Shown here: positions 1-11,600 of the stretch, piece by piece
Layout: every line of letters begins with the position of its first letter
How positions within the stretch are numbered: the first letter of the stretch is position 1
NCBI RefSeq assembly: GCF_009730915.1
Contig: NC_052487.1
Location: 1,426,001-1,490,000 of the forward strand
Length of the DNA: 64,000 nucleotides
Source: Dioscorea cayenensis subsp. rotundata
Lineage: Eukaryota > Streptophyta > Magnoliopsida > Dioscoreales > Dioscoreaceae
Direction: 5' to 3'
The notes under the pieces: model-generated
What the model was told of the DNA's origin: nothing
Database searches by the model: none
What the model saw: the letters and a program-made list of their open reading frames with translations, nothing else
Translations under genes and position numbers: made by a program

Positions 1-327
1 TAATTTCTAAGCCTTAAACCTGTATTTGTATTGTTACTCTAGCTTTTAATATGGCTCCTTTTGTCCAAAAAAAAAAAAACAAAACAAAGGAGCATAGTGT
101 AAGAATGCAATTCTTCATACTACATCTAAGTTACAGGTCACTCCTAACAGATCTAACCATTCCTAAAAAGGTCTAGGAAGATCAGCTTATATTCCCACTA
201 AATGCATTTTGGTAACTACTCCAAGATAATATGATCGTCACTGATTCAAACCTTAACAAAGCAGGAGGGTTTCGCAAAATTGCATGCACTAGGCATTGAC
301 TTTAAAGTACTACTTTAGAATACACAC
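1..327. other. Intron 10 of the Hsp70-17 gene (partial)
   Basis: No coding exon could be found on the minus strand here. The donor after exon 10 lies at 327/326, so this stretch should be intron 10 of the Hsp70 gene. The last exon or exons, encoding the C-terminal tail, lie off the left edge. Confidence 0.6.
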
Positions 328-3300
328 CTTCTGCAGCTCATCAAGGTATATTCGAGCATATTCACAAGCAACTGGCCTCTCTTTTAACTCACTCAGTCTG
401 CACAAATGAAGTAAACACCAAAGTATTTAGATTTTTATTCAATTAACTGGGGAGGGAATTGCTCAAATCTGAAGTCATCTATTTAACCTGAAAAATATTG
501 GGTCACCAATGGCTTTTAGTGAGTCCAGCCGTTCCTTAAATTCACTAGCACTGGCATCCTCACCATCGGTATACAGCCAGTCTTGTGCCTGGGGAAACAA
601 CAATAATGAGTATAAACAATTCAACCTACTACAAGCAAAATGATCAGACCAGGATAACAACTTGTCAATGAAACCCACCTCACTGAGTTTCTCACCAAAA
701 GATTGCATCTCTTGTTCAGTTGAAACTGTAGCAAGCTCTGAGGAGTCTTCTAGCTGTTCAAGACAGAATTGGTAAGATCCAGGAGAAGATCATAATATTT
801 ACACTTGTTACAATTTTGAAGAACAAGCAATTGTGCATAAACAACTTCTCTCTGAGAGTGCCACCATGATTTAAAGTAGGCATTTCAGTCTAGTACTTCA
901 ATAGGGACAAATGTGAAACCACTTAAAGTAGTGTAACTGGAAAGGCAAAAGGCACAAGCAGCACATGTACAAATGTACAAATGTAAGGTACTGCTTATTG
1001 CACAAAACTACTTGGATACCTTTTCTCTCGTAGAGTAGATATATTCTTCAAGATTATTTTTGAGTTCTGCAGTTCTTCTCCTCTCAGCATCCTTCTTATC
1101 AAGTACCTCAAGTCTAAGTTTGGCTTCAGAAAACGAATCCTTTGAAAGAACCTTTCCAGAACCGGTGAATTTATCCACCACCTACACCAAGGCAGAGTAA
1201 ATAGAGGCAATAGTCACTAAGCATCATAATGCACATTTGAAATATGAAATTATCATACTGTAAAAAAATAAATTAAAAAATTAAAAATTTTGCATCAGCA
1301 CCTTTAAGGGAACCCTAAATGTTTTCTTCTTCAGAACTTTTTCTGTAGTAACTTCTGTATTTGGCTGCTCCTCTGCAGCGGATTTGGAATTCTTAGCATC
1401 ACCTTCAGCAGACGAGTTTCCATTGCTATCAAAAGAGCTACTCTCAGGGCTCGCCTCAGAAGATGAATTAAGAGTATTCGTACTATTTGTATCCACTGTT
1501 ACATTCTTCTTTGGAACTTCCACCCACTCAGTTATCTCAATAACTGCCTCAGCTCGATCAAGAGAAATAATAGCACTTCTACTTAGGGAGAAATGCAGAC
1601 TTGCTTTTATGGGGGCAGAAATATTGCGGGTTGAATACCTGCAATTTAAAATATTGACTGAGAACCACACATCTCAGAAAGTATGTTGGTTATGTACTTC
1701 AGACAAAGGCACAGCCCAACATGGCAGAAGAACAATTCAAGATGGAATTTCTTAGTATCTTACTTCTCACTGGCTTCAGTAAGACCAGATATGAAAAATT
1801 GAGCAAATTTAGTTGAAGAAGTTCCCAGAGGTAAATCATTAGCATTCTCATAACTCAGTGAAACTTCAAAATCTTTGCTGTGCTTGATAGATCTGAACAT
1901 CTGTGAAAGACAGTACATTCTGTCAGCAAGACGACATAAGAACTATTAACCATGTAAAGCTTGCTCGCTTATTTAAAAAGAATTTTTATAGATTTACCTT
2001 GCTGGGGAGTTTCTTCATCCTTGGTACAAGTTGCAGATCAATCTTCTCATCATTTGAAAACTCTGGACCATCAAACTCAAGAAGAAAACCATATGAAGAA
2101 CCATCAACCATTCCCAATTTACGGTTCAGTTTAATTCCATCACTTAAATTTGCAGCATGCAGTGATGCCCCAAGTGCTATTGCTTCATCAGCATCAAGAT
2201 GCTTGTCTAAATCTTTCCTTCCAAGAAATTCTTGCAACATTGCCTGCAAGAACATCATGGATCATTAGCTTTTGCATGTGTCATGTATGTGGAATCCGGT
2301 ATACTATCAACTAAAACATGACCTTTAAGAACTTATAAAAAAATAAAAATCAAAAGAGCATAGCATACACATAGTTATGCATAAGATCTTTGATCATACG
2401 ACCCCATAGTAATTGGGCTTCAATAAATATATGCATGAAATCGCATTCAGCCCATTTGACAGATATCTTTGAATGGTTCCACAATCAAATATTTTTCATG
2501 CATTGCAAAGAACATAAATACTAGAGAAAACCATATGATCTCAAAAAAAATTTCAGAGTATGCATATTCATGTTAAGCTAACATATGAACACCCAAAAAA
2601 AAAGTCTTAATGTAAATTAGTTACTTTGCAGTCCCACAGATCTTGAAGACCCAACTTACGAATCCAAGTCTGCCACAGGATAATGTTTGCATCCCAAATT
2701 TAGGGGCCAAGAAAAACCACTGTTAAACTCTAAACGCTAACCCGACTAACTAGCAGGATTCATCTTGCTGCCAACTTAGCATGTGCTCACACGAATACGA
2801 AGAAAAAGGCGAATCCTCTATAAAAGAAAATGTTCAACTACTACCACATCAAGATTAAGGGAGCTGGCTAGAGACTAGAGAGCATTGCTTTCAATAAACA
2901 ATAACGTCCTGGAAAATCTTGAGTAAATGAAGCAAGCTTTAAGTGACCTGCAATTTTGGCACACGAGTGGCACCACCTATGAGTTCCACTGCATAAATTT
3001 CATCCATTTTCAAACCAGAATGCTTAAGCACTTCTTTGACAGGAACAAGGGACTGCTCCCACAAATCCGCACAGAGTTCTTCAAATTTCTCACGAGATAT
3101 AGTGCTTCTGAAATAGGATATAATTAAAGAAGACATATAAGAACTTGCTTTACAAAGAAGTCAAAAAGAAAATGAAGAAAACAGTAAGAGACTAGACTGT
3201 CAGACACACTTATATAAAGATGAGACAAAAATACCAAAAGTTTCGGTTAAATGATAAGATAATTAGAAATGTAAAACAGAAATGAGGAGAGCATAATAAA

Positions 3301-4706
3301 ACCCAACAAGATAATTCTAACACTAATTATTTGCAAAGTTAAGAAATAGAAATACATCACATTGATAAGGGAATTTAAAATCAAACAGCTTTAAATGTCT
3401 AAAGCAGTGAACATCTAACAAATTACAGAGTTGTCAGTATGGCTGAAAAGGTAAGTTAACTAATTACAGCAACCTACAGGGAACCATCAGAAGCTATAAA
3501 ACAAAATATTTATACTGCAAAAATGAGCAGAGGCCACAAAAATTCAATGCATCAATAAAAGTATTGGGTACCGTAGTCAAACAAAACATAGCATGTTGTA
3601 TTCAATGGGTTCAAAGGTGGCTACTTCCTTCCTACCTGAAATCAACATCATCATACAAAGATTCAACTGATATTGGAGCAACTGTGTTTGCACTAAGAAT
3701 TTCTTTGGTTCGTTTAACCTGCTTCTTCAATTTAGCCATGGCTTTCGGAGACTTCCTCACATCAACACCATTCCCCAATTGTTTGTTGAACTCATCAGCA
3801 AAGTACTCCACCAATCGAAACTCCATAGTTTGGCCGCCAAGCTCCGGACTCCATCTAACGTCCTTAACCTGAGAAAATCAAAGTTTTAGCAACACCAACT
3901 CCAAAGACAGCCCAAAAACCAAAAAACTTTATAAAAACCTGAAATTGATTGACAGAAACAGTCTTTCCAAATTCCTTGGTGTTATAAGCCGAGAAGTAAA
4001 CCAAAGCAGCATAAGTACTGCTAGCGCCCATGTCATAGATGATCACATGCCGTGATTCATTCGAGAAATCCTTATCAATGCCATACTGCAAGGCTGCGCC
4101 AGCGTGCTCATTAATTAAAGCGAGCACATTGATTCCGGCAAGCTGCGCCGCTTGCACCACGCCCTTCCTCTCCGCTTGCCCGAAATAAGGTGGCACAGAG
4201 ATCACTACATCCTTCACAGGCACCTTAGCGTGCGATTCCGCCAGCCCCATCGCGTAACTCAGCACCATCGCCAGCAATTCCTCCGGCGAATACACCGGCC
4301 CTCCACTGTCTACCCGGATCCCGACCGATCCCCGCGCGTCCTCAACGAGATCAAAAGGAAGGTACTGAGAATCAAGGAAAGACTTCACATGACCGTAAGG
4401 CTTCCCAATCATGTCACGGACTTGGGAGAAGACCTTGTCAGGGTAACGAGCGGCGATTCCAGCGGCTTCCTCTCCGAGAAGCCGGTTCCCGGAGTGGAAC
4501 GCAACAATCGACGGCGATTTCCTCTTCGACATCTCGTTGATAGCGATGGAGATCGGGCTCTGGCCAGGCTTCAAGTTGACAACGGCGACCTTCAGCGATT
4601 CCGATCCAAGATCTATGCTCGCCACCGCCGATTCAGCGATCGGAGCAAAGAAAAACCCGACAGCGACGGCGATGAACAGCAATCCAAGCTTCGCTCCAAA
4701 TCCCAT
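328..4706 (-). CDS. HSP70-17: ER-lumenal Hsp70-17 / GRP170 (HYOU1)-type chaperone, 3' partial
   Basis: Large Hsp70-superfamily (HSP110/GRP170 branch) chaperone expected to act in the ER lumen, where family members serve as nucleotide-exchange factor and holdase for BiP. Ten exons join in phase: 3939-4706, 3636-3868, 2948-3107, 1998-2243, 1764-1900, 1302-1638, 1020-1181, 679-753, 488-588 and 328-397, giving 763 codons with all splice sites GT-AG. Residues 1-27 form a hydrophobic signal peptide. The nucleotide-binding domain starts at about residue 30 (IDLGSESLKVAVV), has the phosphate-2 loop DMGASST at 225-231 and ends with the GGATRVPKL signature near 378-386. Exon 6 encodes a Ser/Glu/Asn-rich acidic loop after the beta domain, typical of HSP110/170 and absent from BiP. 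The helical C-terminal region begins in exons 7-10. Relatives run to about 870-900 residues, so roughly 110-130 residues, including any ER-retention tail, lie outside the window. The start at 4706 is the only ATG that gives the signal peptide. Confidence 0.93.
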
Positions 4707-4979
4707 TTTGAAAAGAAGATCTGGGGCTCTTCCAGCACGAAAATTTCGCCAAAAACTAGCGATAATTAGGGATTTCAGCAGCCAGGAATGAGAATTCCGT
4801 CAATGGAGCTAGGGTTTTGAATGCATCGAAGAAGGAGAAGATCGAAAGCTCGAGAAAAAGGAGGGAAACGAAGAGGAATCCCTCAAAGTCTTTTTTATTT
4901 ATTTATTTTTTATTTTTAAGTTTAGTTTTATTTATTTGGATTTATTTTAAAATTTTAAACTCCAGGTATGTACTGTAAC

Positions 4980-4998
4980 CCAATAGAAATATGCCACG
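4980..4998 (+). promoter_or_regulatory. ER stress response element (ERSE-I) upstream of Hsp70-17
   Basis: CCAAT at 4980-4984, exactly nine bases, then CCACG at 4994-4998, a perfect match to the ERSE consensus CCAAT-N9-CCACG bound by NF-Y plus bZIP factors. It lies 274-292 bp upstream of the Hsp70-17 start codon, inverted relative to transcription. A second CACGTG at 5031-5036 and a UPRE-like CCACGTCG at 5086-5093 are close by. Function is inferred from the motif and from the gene being an ER chaperone. Confidence 0.6.
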
Positions 4999-5269
4999 TG
5001 TATTAACATTCACGTGGCGATATATGATTCGTTTGATGTGTTGGAGTTTGGAAACCGGGGATTGTAGGGCCCATTAGTTCATATTCCACGTCGAGAGGAT
5101 GATCCTGACCGTTAAAATGTTTGAGTTTTCTTAATAGACGGTCGGATGGTGGTTTCATAAGCTGAGGCTTGGTTGAATTTTTGACTGAAGATCCACCGTA
5201 GATATGCCTCGAGATCAAAACTCTAGCCCAGCCCATCCGAGCCCAACTCAAGCCCATGTGTAAAGCCCT

Positions 5270-5400
5270 TTATCCAAACAGCGCAGACAAAGCCCAAATC
5301 TAGAGCTCTTTGTTTATCCAACCAGCCCAGACAAAGCCCATATATAAAACTCTTTGCTTATCCAACCAGCCCAGATAAAGCCCATATATAAAACTCTTGT
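5270..5400. repeat. Three tandem copies of a 44-bp motif rich in AGCCCA
   Basis: The block beginning CAGACAAAGCCCA recurs at 5284, 5328 and 5372 (as CAGATAAAGCCCA), an exact 44-bp period. Each copy contains one or two AGCCCA boxes, which read TGGGCT (site II, TCP-binding type) on the other strand. It lies about 0.6 kb upstream of Hsp70-17. Confidence 0.7.
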
Positions 5401-5980
5401 TTATTTAAGAACATAACAATTAACATATGTTATTCAAGTTTATCCTTTGGATTAGGAAAGGATTTAATTATAATAAATATTTCTTTTTGTTTTTTTAACA
5501 TATATATATATATATATAATTTTTTTTTAAAAAAAAAAAGTTCTTCTGAAGCTTTAATAGCACCAACCAAATATAAATTACTATCTGTTATTATCACCTT
5601 CATTCCTAATTAATAAGATTGGGCAACCTTTGATTGGGCTACCTAAAAAGATGGTATGAAGGATATTAAATTTTTTTTTCTACTCTTTTTATAGTATAGC
5701 ACCAATCAAAGATAATTTTAATAATCCACAAAGCATGTATTATTGCTAATCGTATACTAATAGATAATCAGAAACAAATCCTATGTTTATCTTCCCAGTG
5801 TGTCATCTTTTCCCACTTTAAAAGTATGCACTTCATTTTATTATTTGTTATGCTCTTTGTTTGCATATCAATACAAGCCATGTTTGGTTAAAGTTGCCCA
5901 AACAATAAAAAAAAAAAAATTAAAAAAAAAGAAAGAAGGATCTTAGTATTTGCAAGATTGGTTCATGTTCTTTCTTTGCT

Positions 5981-6014
<34 letters not shown>

Positions 6015-6986
6015 CCTTCATTGTGGTTCCAAACAATGTGGAATTAATTGAAAAGTATGAAGTTGTACTAATTTTTTTCCTATAATTCTCAAATATATTT
6101 ACACTTTGATATCCCTTTTGACACTAAGGATCAAGAGAAATGTAAACACAATCCAATATATTAAACAGAGATGTATATGTATACCTAACTTATTTTTGTT
6201 CTTTTCTTTTTTTGTCATTCAGAATCCTTTTCTTTGATAAAAAAGCTTCCATGAAATCAAAGAAGATGAAAACTAACTACCCATTTAATCATTTGATAAA
6301 CAAGTTGGAATCCAAATACCATCCACTATGTAAAGCTCAACGTTAGCACTCCACCATCTTTTTAATTATACTATATATGCATACATATCTTTAAAGAAAA
6401 CCCCACAAGAGCACAAACATCTTACTAAAGAGAAGAACAAGTACTAATTAGGAACATAAAACCCTACTAAATAACAAGAAAACTAAAACTCAGCTATATA
6501 TACAGTTGATAGTTTTATGATAAAAGTATAATGGGAATTTATATATAAATATAGAGAATAATAAAAGTGTAATAAATTTATATATAAATATAGAGATTGA
6601 GCCATTAAATTTTGAGACTTTTTAGTATAAAACTTCCAGGATAAATTCATTTATTTGCATATATATATATATATATATAAATTAAAAGAGAGAGAGCACT
6701 GTATCATATAAGGAGAGACCACTAGCTAGAAAACAAATTAACTAAAGAGCTCAAAAACTCACCTGAAGGATAAGAAACTATAATAAAACTCGGTGATATT
6801 CAAACACATGTAGTACATGCATATGCATGTACACACATATATAGATAATATTATTATTATATGAAATATACTTAGAGAGAGCACTCAATGTATCACATAA
6901 TTAAACACAACCAAAGAACAACAAGCTAGCATCAGGTATGATAAAGCTAGATTTAATTTTATAGATGCATACATATATGTAAACAC

Positions 6987-6990
<4 letters not shown>

Positions 6991-7020
<30 letters not shown>
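6991..7020. repeat. (GA)n microsatellite
   Basis: Uninterrupted GA dinucleotide run of 30 bp in the 3' flank of MFT. Confidence 0.95.
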
Positions 7021-7023
<3 letters not shown>

Positions 7024-7163
7024 TAAGAGAGTATAGAAACCCCATCACAATCCCACAAACCTACAAAGCCAATAACAGCAAACTCTATGAAAACCCAACA
7101 AGTAAAAATTATTAAGGAAACACTAATTATTATATAAATCTAAAACCATGCATGAAAAACTTA

Positions 7164-8165
7164 TTAGCGTCTCTTGTTGGCAGGTTCTTTCTGGGCATTA
7201 AAGTAGACAGCAGAGACCGGAAGGCCAAGTTGATACAGAGCAGCAAAGGCACGTGTACAAAAGTTAGCCCTGGACTCCGGCGGCGCCACCGCCGGAAACG
7301 GTGACTTCTGATGGAAAAGCACAAACACGTACCTGTGAATCCCCACCGGTGGCCGTGGACCCATGTACGGTACCACCACCTCACCTGCAACATATGATCA
7401 CATGCACACGTACACCATGATTAGATTAATATCAAAATTAACTTTGTAATTAGAGCTTGACACGTGTTGAGTAACACGTGTCGGAAGGATAAGTTATACA
7501 AGTAGTATGCTTCACACGTGTAAACCAACAAAGGCTGCAGCCATATCATGACAAATGAGCATGCATGCATGATCATGCATGGCTTCTCTTAATTTAATTC
7601 TCCACCAATTAATATATATATATATATAGTGTTGTTATGCAATGCATGCATGAATGCTTTGTGTAACTGTGTTTAATTACCTTGAGAGACATCTGTTCCT
7701 CCTGGAACATTAACAACCACCCTGGAACCACACAAATATATAAACCAAGTTAAAAAAAAAATTAATGGAAAACTTAAAAGGAAAGAGAAAGAGAAAGATA
7801 GGGACTGTACCAGTGAACCCATTCTCTCATGGTAGGATCACTAGGGCTAGGAGCATCAGGGTCAGTCATGACCTACAAGATCATATCCTCAAGAGATCAA
7901 ATTACAAAAGATATATGATTAATGAAACCATCTATATATATATATATGCATCCATGCATGCATGACATACAAGAGTGAAGAGGTCGGTGGGGCGGCCGGA
8001 GATGTGGACGGAGGGAGGGACGGTGGTGAGGGAGGGTTTGAGTTCACAGCCATTGCTGACATGTTTGGAACCATAGTTGACAGACATGCTAGCTGTTGGC
8101 ATGAACATATCAACCACCTCTCCTATCACTCTTCCCACAACTAAAGGATCTACACTGCAGGCCAT
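7164..8165 (-). CDS. MFT: MOTHER OF FT AND TFL1 (PEBP family)
   Basis: Phosphatidylethanolamine-binding-protein regulator of the MFT clade, which in other plants controls seed germination and dormancy in ABA/GA signalling. Four exons: 7971-8165 (195 bp), 7811-7872 (62 bp), 7681-7721 (41 bp) and 7164-7384 (221 bp). They join in phase to 172 aa. The 62- and 41-bp middle exons are the invariant sizes of the FT/TFL1/MFT family. The start [15 protein letters not shown] matches the family; an in-frame upstream ATG only adds low-complexity Ser/His/Leu sequence and is rejected. The ligand-pocket segments [10 protein letters not shown] (residues 69-78) and GIHRY are present. The residue that separates FT (Tyr) from TFL1 (His) is Trp83 in REWVHW, the MFT signature. 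The C-terminus [12 protein letters not shown] is typical. It lies 465 bp downstream of the RECG1 stop, on the same strand. Confidence 0.96.
7461..7650. promoter_or_regulatory. G-box (ABRE) and RY-motif cluster in MFT intron 3
   Basis: Intron 3 (7385-7680) holds three CACGTG cores in ACACGTG context (7461-7466, 7475-7480, 7515-7520). It also holds at least four CATGCA RY cores (7560-7565, 7564-7569, 7574-7579, 7645-7650). ABRE/G-box plus RY is the site pair used by ABI5-type bZIP and ABI3/FUS3/LEC2-type B3 factors, which are known regulators of MFT in seeds. Use of these intronic sites is inference. Confidence 0.5.
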
Positions 8166-8629
8166 GATTATTATAAGGACCAGAAGAAGAAGAAGAAGAA
8201 GAGATGGAAGGTGGCAGTGATGGTGATGATAACACTGGTATAAATAAGAGGAAGAGGAGGAGGAGGACATAATGATGATATATATGATCATATATAATGT
8301 TGTAAATTAAATAATAATATTGCATGAAAATGGGGCGGTATTTTGGTATTATTTGAGGTAATGAAGTGTGGGAGGAGGAGAGGGCAACACGTGGCTGACT
8401 GTGTGGGCGTGAGGGTTAAGCTCATGGTTGCCTTAACACGTGTCAGCTTTTCTTCTTTTGGACTTTCCTTGGCATCTATCAGTTTTATCACTTATATCAT
8501 TTTTCAACTTTATTTTTAACATCTCCTCATGTAAATAAATTCCTGGTTTATAATACAATATTTATACTTCAATTAACATATGGTTAAAAGATGACAAGTA
8601 AAAAGGATTGAGAGGTAAATCATCATCAA
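8166..8629. promoter_or_regulatory. MFT promoter and 5' UTR, with RECG1 3' end
   Basis: This stretch separates the MFT start from the RECG1 stop. It contains two perfect G-boxes: 8388-8393 (ACACGTGGC context) and 8437-8442 (ACACGTGTC context), 223 and 272 bp upstream of the MFT ATG. The 5' UTR is rich in TTC/CTT triplets on the minus strand. No other gene was seen. Confidence 0.55.
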
Positions 8630-11600
8630 TTAATCTCCAAGGATGCATAGAGGTTGTCTCATGCTGAGCTCTGCCTTGAGACCTGGAAAGCACTCTAAAT
8701 CATTGCTGGTAGCCAAAACTTTCTGCATTTCAAAAGTAGTAATTTGATCAATCAGTTGCATAAATTACAAACTCAAGTATGTCATGAGCTTCACAGGAGT
8801 TATTTGAAGAGCTTTGGAAGAAAATTTAATCATAATTTATCTTATAATTGAAAGTCTCTCAAAGAAAACAAACAAACAAAAAACTGGCAATAGAAAGTAT
8901 ATATGTCCCTTAACAAGTTCAAGAGATGATGCATCATTGAAGTTGTAAAAAGCAAGTCAATTACTGTAATCTGTTCAGGTTCTTGTAAGAGACAACACAC
9001 AATGAAATGTAATATATATGTCATCAAATTATATCATGAATATGGAAATATTCATGGTGTTGTACACAATAGCATACTCGATTAAAAAAAAAGTTGCTAT
9101 CTTCCATGTAAGCCACAAATCATCCAGAATATACTTGGGCTATTTGATATGGAATAATAATAATAATAATTCAAGCTTTATACTTGCTTAGAGAGTGAAA
9201 ATTTGAGATTTGAGGCTCATCAAACTGTCCATATCCAAAGATCAAGACAAGCATAGTTCATTATCAATTTATCAGACAGCATGCCAACTGTGTGCAGAAA
9301 ATTGTGTGAACTTAAAATTGGGTGTACAATCTACCTAATTTATCTAGTCAAACAGGTTTAGAATATGCAAGTATAAGTGTGTAAAATTAATTTATATAAC
9401 ATAAAGGGAAAAATACTCCGACAAGTTGAATGCATGTGAAAGTCTAATAAGTAATTGAGAAGAAAAGCAGTCATGAGAGAATATGTACCAAAGCTGCCAG
9501 ATGAGCTTCTTGTAGCATGTTTCCATCAATCTCCAGTCTAGCTATTGGGAATTCTGGAAGATGTCCAGACTGCTTCTTTCCAAGCAAATTCCCCGGTCCA
9601 CGAAGAAGAAGATCAGCCTGAGCTAGATAAAATCCATCAGATGATTTTTCGAGCACCTTCAATCGCTCAAGAGTTCCCGATGTAGAAGACAAGAAAACAC
9701 ATCTAGACTTCTTTGTTCCTCGTCCTACTCGACCTCTTAGTTGATGAAGTTGAGCTATACCAAATCTCTCAGCGTTCATAACAACCATCATTGATGCATC
9801 AGGAACATCAACACCGATCTCAATCACTTGAGTTGCAAGTAGAATGCAAGTCTCTCCGGTTCTGAATTTTCTTAGTGCTTCATCCTTCTGTTCACTCTTC
9901 ATACGCCCATGCAAAAGCCCACACTTGTACTCTTCGAACTTCTTTGATATGGAATCAAATTCACAGGTAGCAGCACGAAGTTGGGGCAACTGTTCAGATT
10001 CTTCAATAACTGGGTATACAAGATAAACCTTTCCACCAGCCACTAATTCATCTCGCATCATCTGCAAACAAAAGGTCGTGTTAAAGATAGTTCACAGATA
10101 TGAGCACTTTGATCTAATCAGAAAATTCCTACCGATTATCTAGAAACCTCAAGCTTAGATACATCAAAAAGAGAAACTAGTCGATAACTGCAAAAACAAG
10201 AAATCCTTGAAGATAGATTCATGAATTATGAGCAATTCAATAAAGTCAGCATAGTCCTTCCAAGTTCCAATCACAAACAGACATTCAAGCTTAAGGTATA
10301 TCAAATATGGGGGCTAGTCAACACTGATAGTAACATCCAAAGCCCAAGCAATGCCACTAGGATTTGGAAGCAAATGACTGCTCCTTTTGCTAGCATTATT
10401 TGTTAGCACATGGACATCAAGATCTGAATGCCAAAACAATTTCACAATGTTGTGGTGGGGGCTACAAAGCTAAAGACTGATGTTGAGAGAGTCCGGAAAA
10501 CACATTAAAAACAATCCATAAGAAAGAGCAACTAGCAGAATATAAACCACGCATGTGACATGAAAATTAATGAATAAGGCATGGCACACTACCATTATGA
10601 AAATGACCGAAGATTAGATACGTTTTAAAGATCTCCAGAGACAGCTTAGGGGGCAGTAAGGAACTAATAGAGGGGTTGGGGTGTAGAATTTTGTGCAAGA
10701 TGGAGGTAGAGGAGTAACTACATCATTACCTGGAAGACGCTCTCAAAACCAACATCATTTCCTTCAAGAACAATTGTTTCTACAGGTGTCCTTCCAGGAG
10801 GCAAATCTGTTATCTGAGGGACACAAATACCAAACCATCAGGACAGCATAAAACCCAAATTGGCATTTTATAACTAGTGCACACAAGAAATTTAGCAAGG
10901 AAGCTCGCACAAAAATATCAGATAGTGATGGCTCCAAATGTTTTGCCGGCTGTAAACAGAAAATTTGTTGAAAATGAAGATTCTTATACCTGAGTTATAG
11001 ACATATCACCATACAAGGCCAAAGCCAATGTCCTCGGAATGGGAGTTGCTGACATGGCAAGAACATGAGGAGCCATGTAAGTAGTCTCTTCACTTGATTG
11101 ACCCGAACTTGCAGCATCAACCCTTAGGTTTGTGGGAATAGAATACAACTGAAACAGTAAGTATTTCAATTAACTTCCAAAGTATATTGTGTCACCTGAA
11201 GAACTCGCAGGATTAAAATTTTAGAAGAAAATAGAGAAAGGTACAAAGTTCAAACATTGACGAAATAGAAAAAGGTCAAAGTTCAATTATCAATCAAATA
11301 CTATAGTGGAGTTTGATCTAGGATGATTGTTTGATGGAGGCTGAATGGTGACACAATATACAGGTCCAAGATATGCCCAGACACTTATAAAGATGATGAA
11401 CCAAAATTTTAAATAAATTCTATAGAAAAGCAAGCAGTTGCATGCCAAGAGATGAGCAACTCATGCCTCTATGGTAATACACCTGAATTAAATAATGAAT
11501 CCAAGGAATTAAATTAATAACAATAGAAATAACAAGTACCTTACTATTAAATCTTCCTCTTTGGATAACCCCAAATCGATGCTGTTCATCTATCACAGCA

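Larger units (their letters stand above)
4707..7163. other. Intergenic: Hsp70-17 5' flank and MFT 3' flank
   Basis: From 4707 to about 4900 is the likely 5' UTR/TSS region of Hsp70-17. Beyond 5400 the sequence is AT-rich, with (TA)n at 5502-5518, 5987-6013 and 6660-6679. No coding potential was recognised; short open frames here lack homology features. Confidence 0.6.

Noticed and set aside
4152..4791. Long plus-strand frames over the first Hsp70 exon
   Set aside because: Antisense shadows of the GC-rich exon 1.
5003..5257. 84-codon minus-strand frame upstream of Hsp70-17
   Set aside because: No domain or motif; lies in promoter sequence with G-boxes.
8166..8291. In-frame upstream extension of MFT (Ser/His/Leu-rich)
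   Set aside because: Low complexity, absent from PEBP proteins, and the family start MACSVDP is clear.
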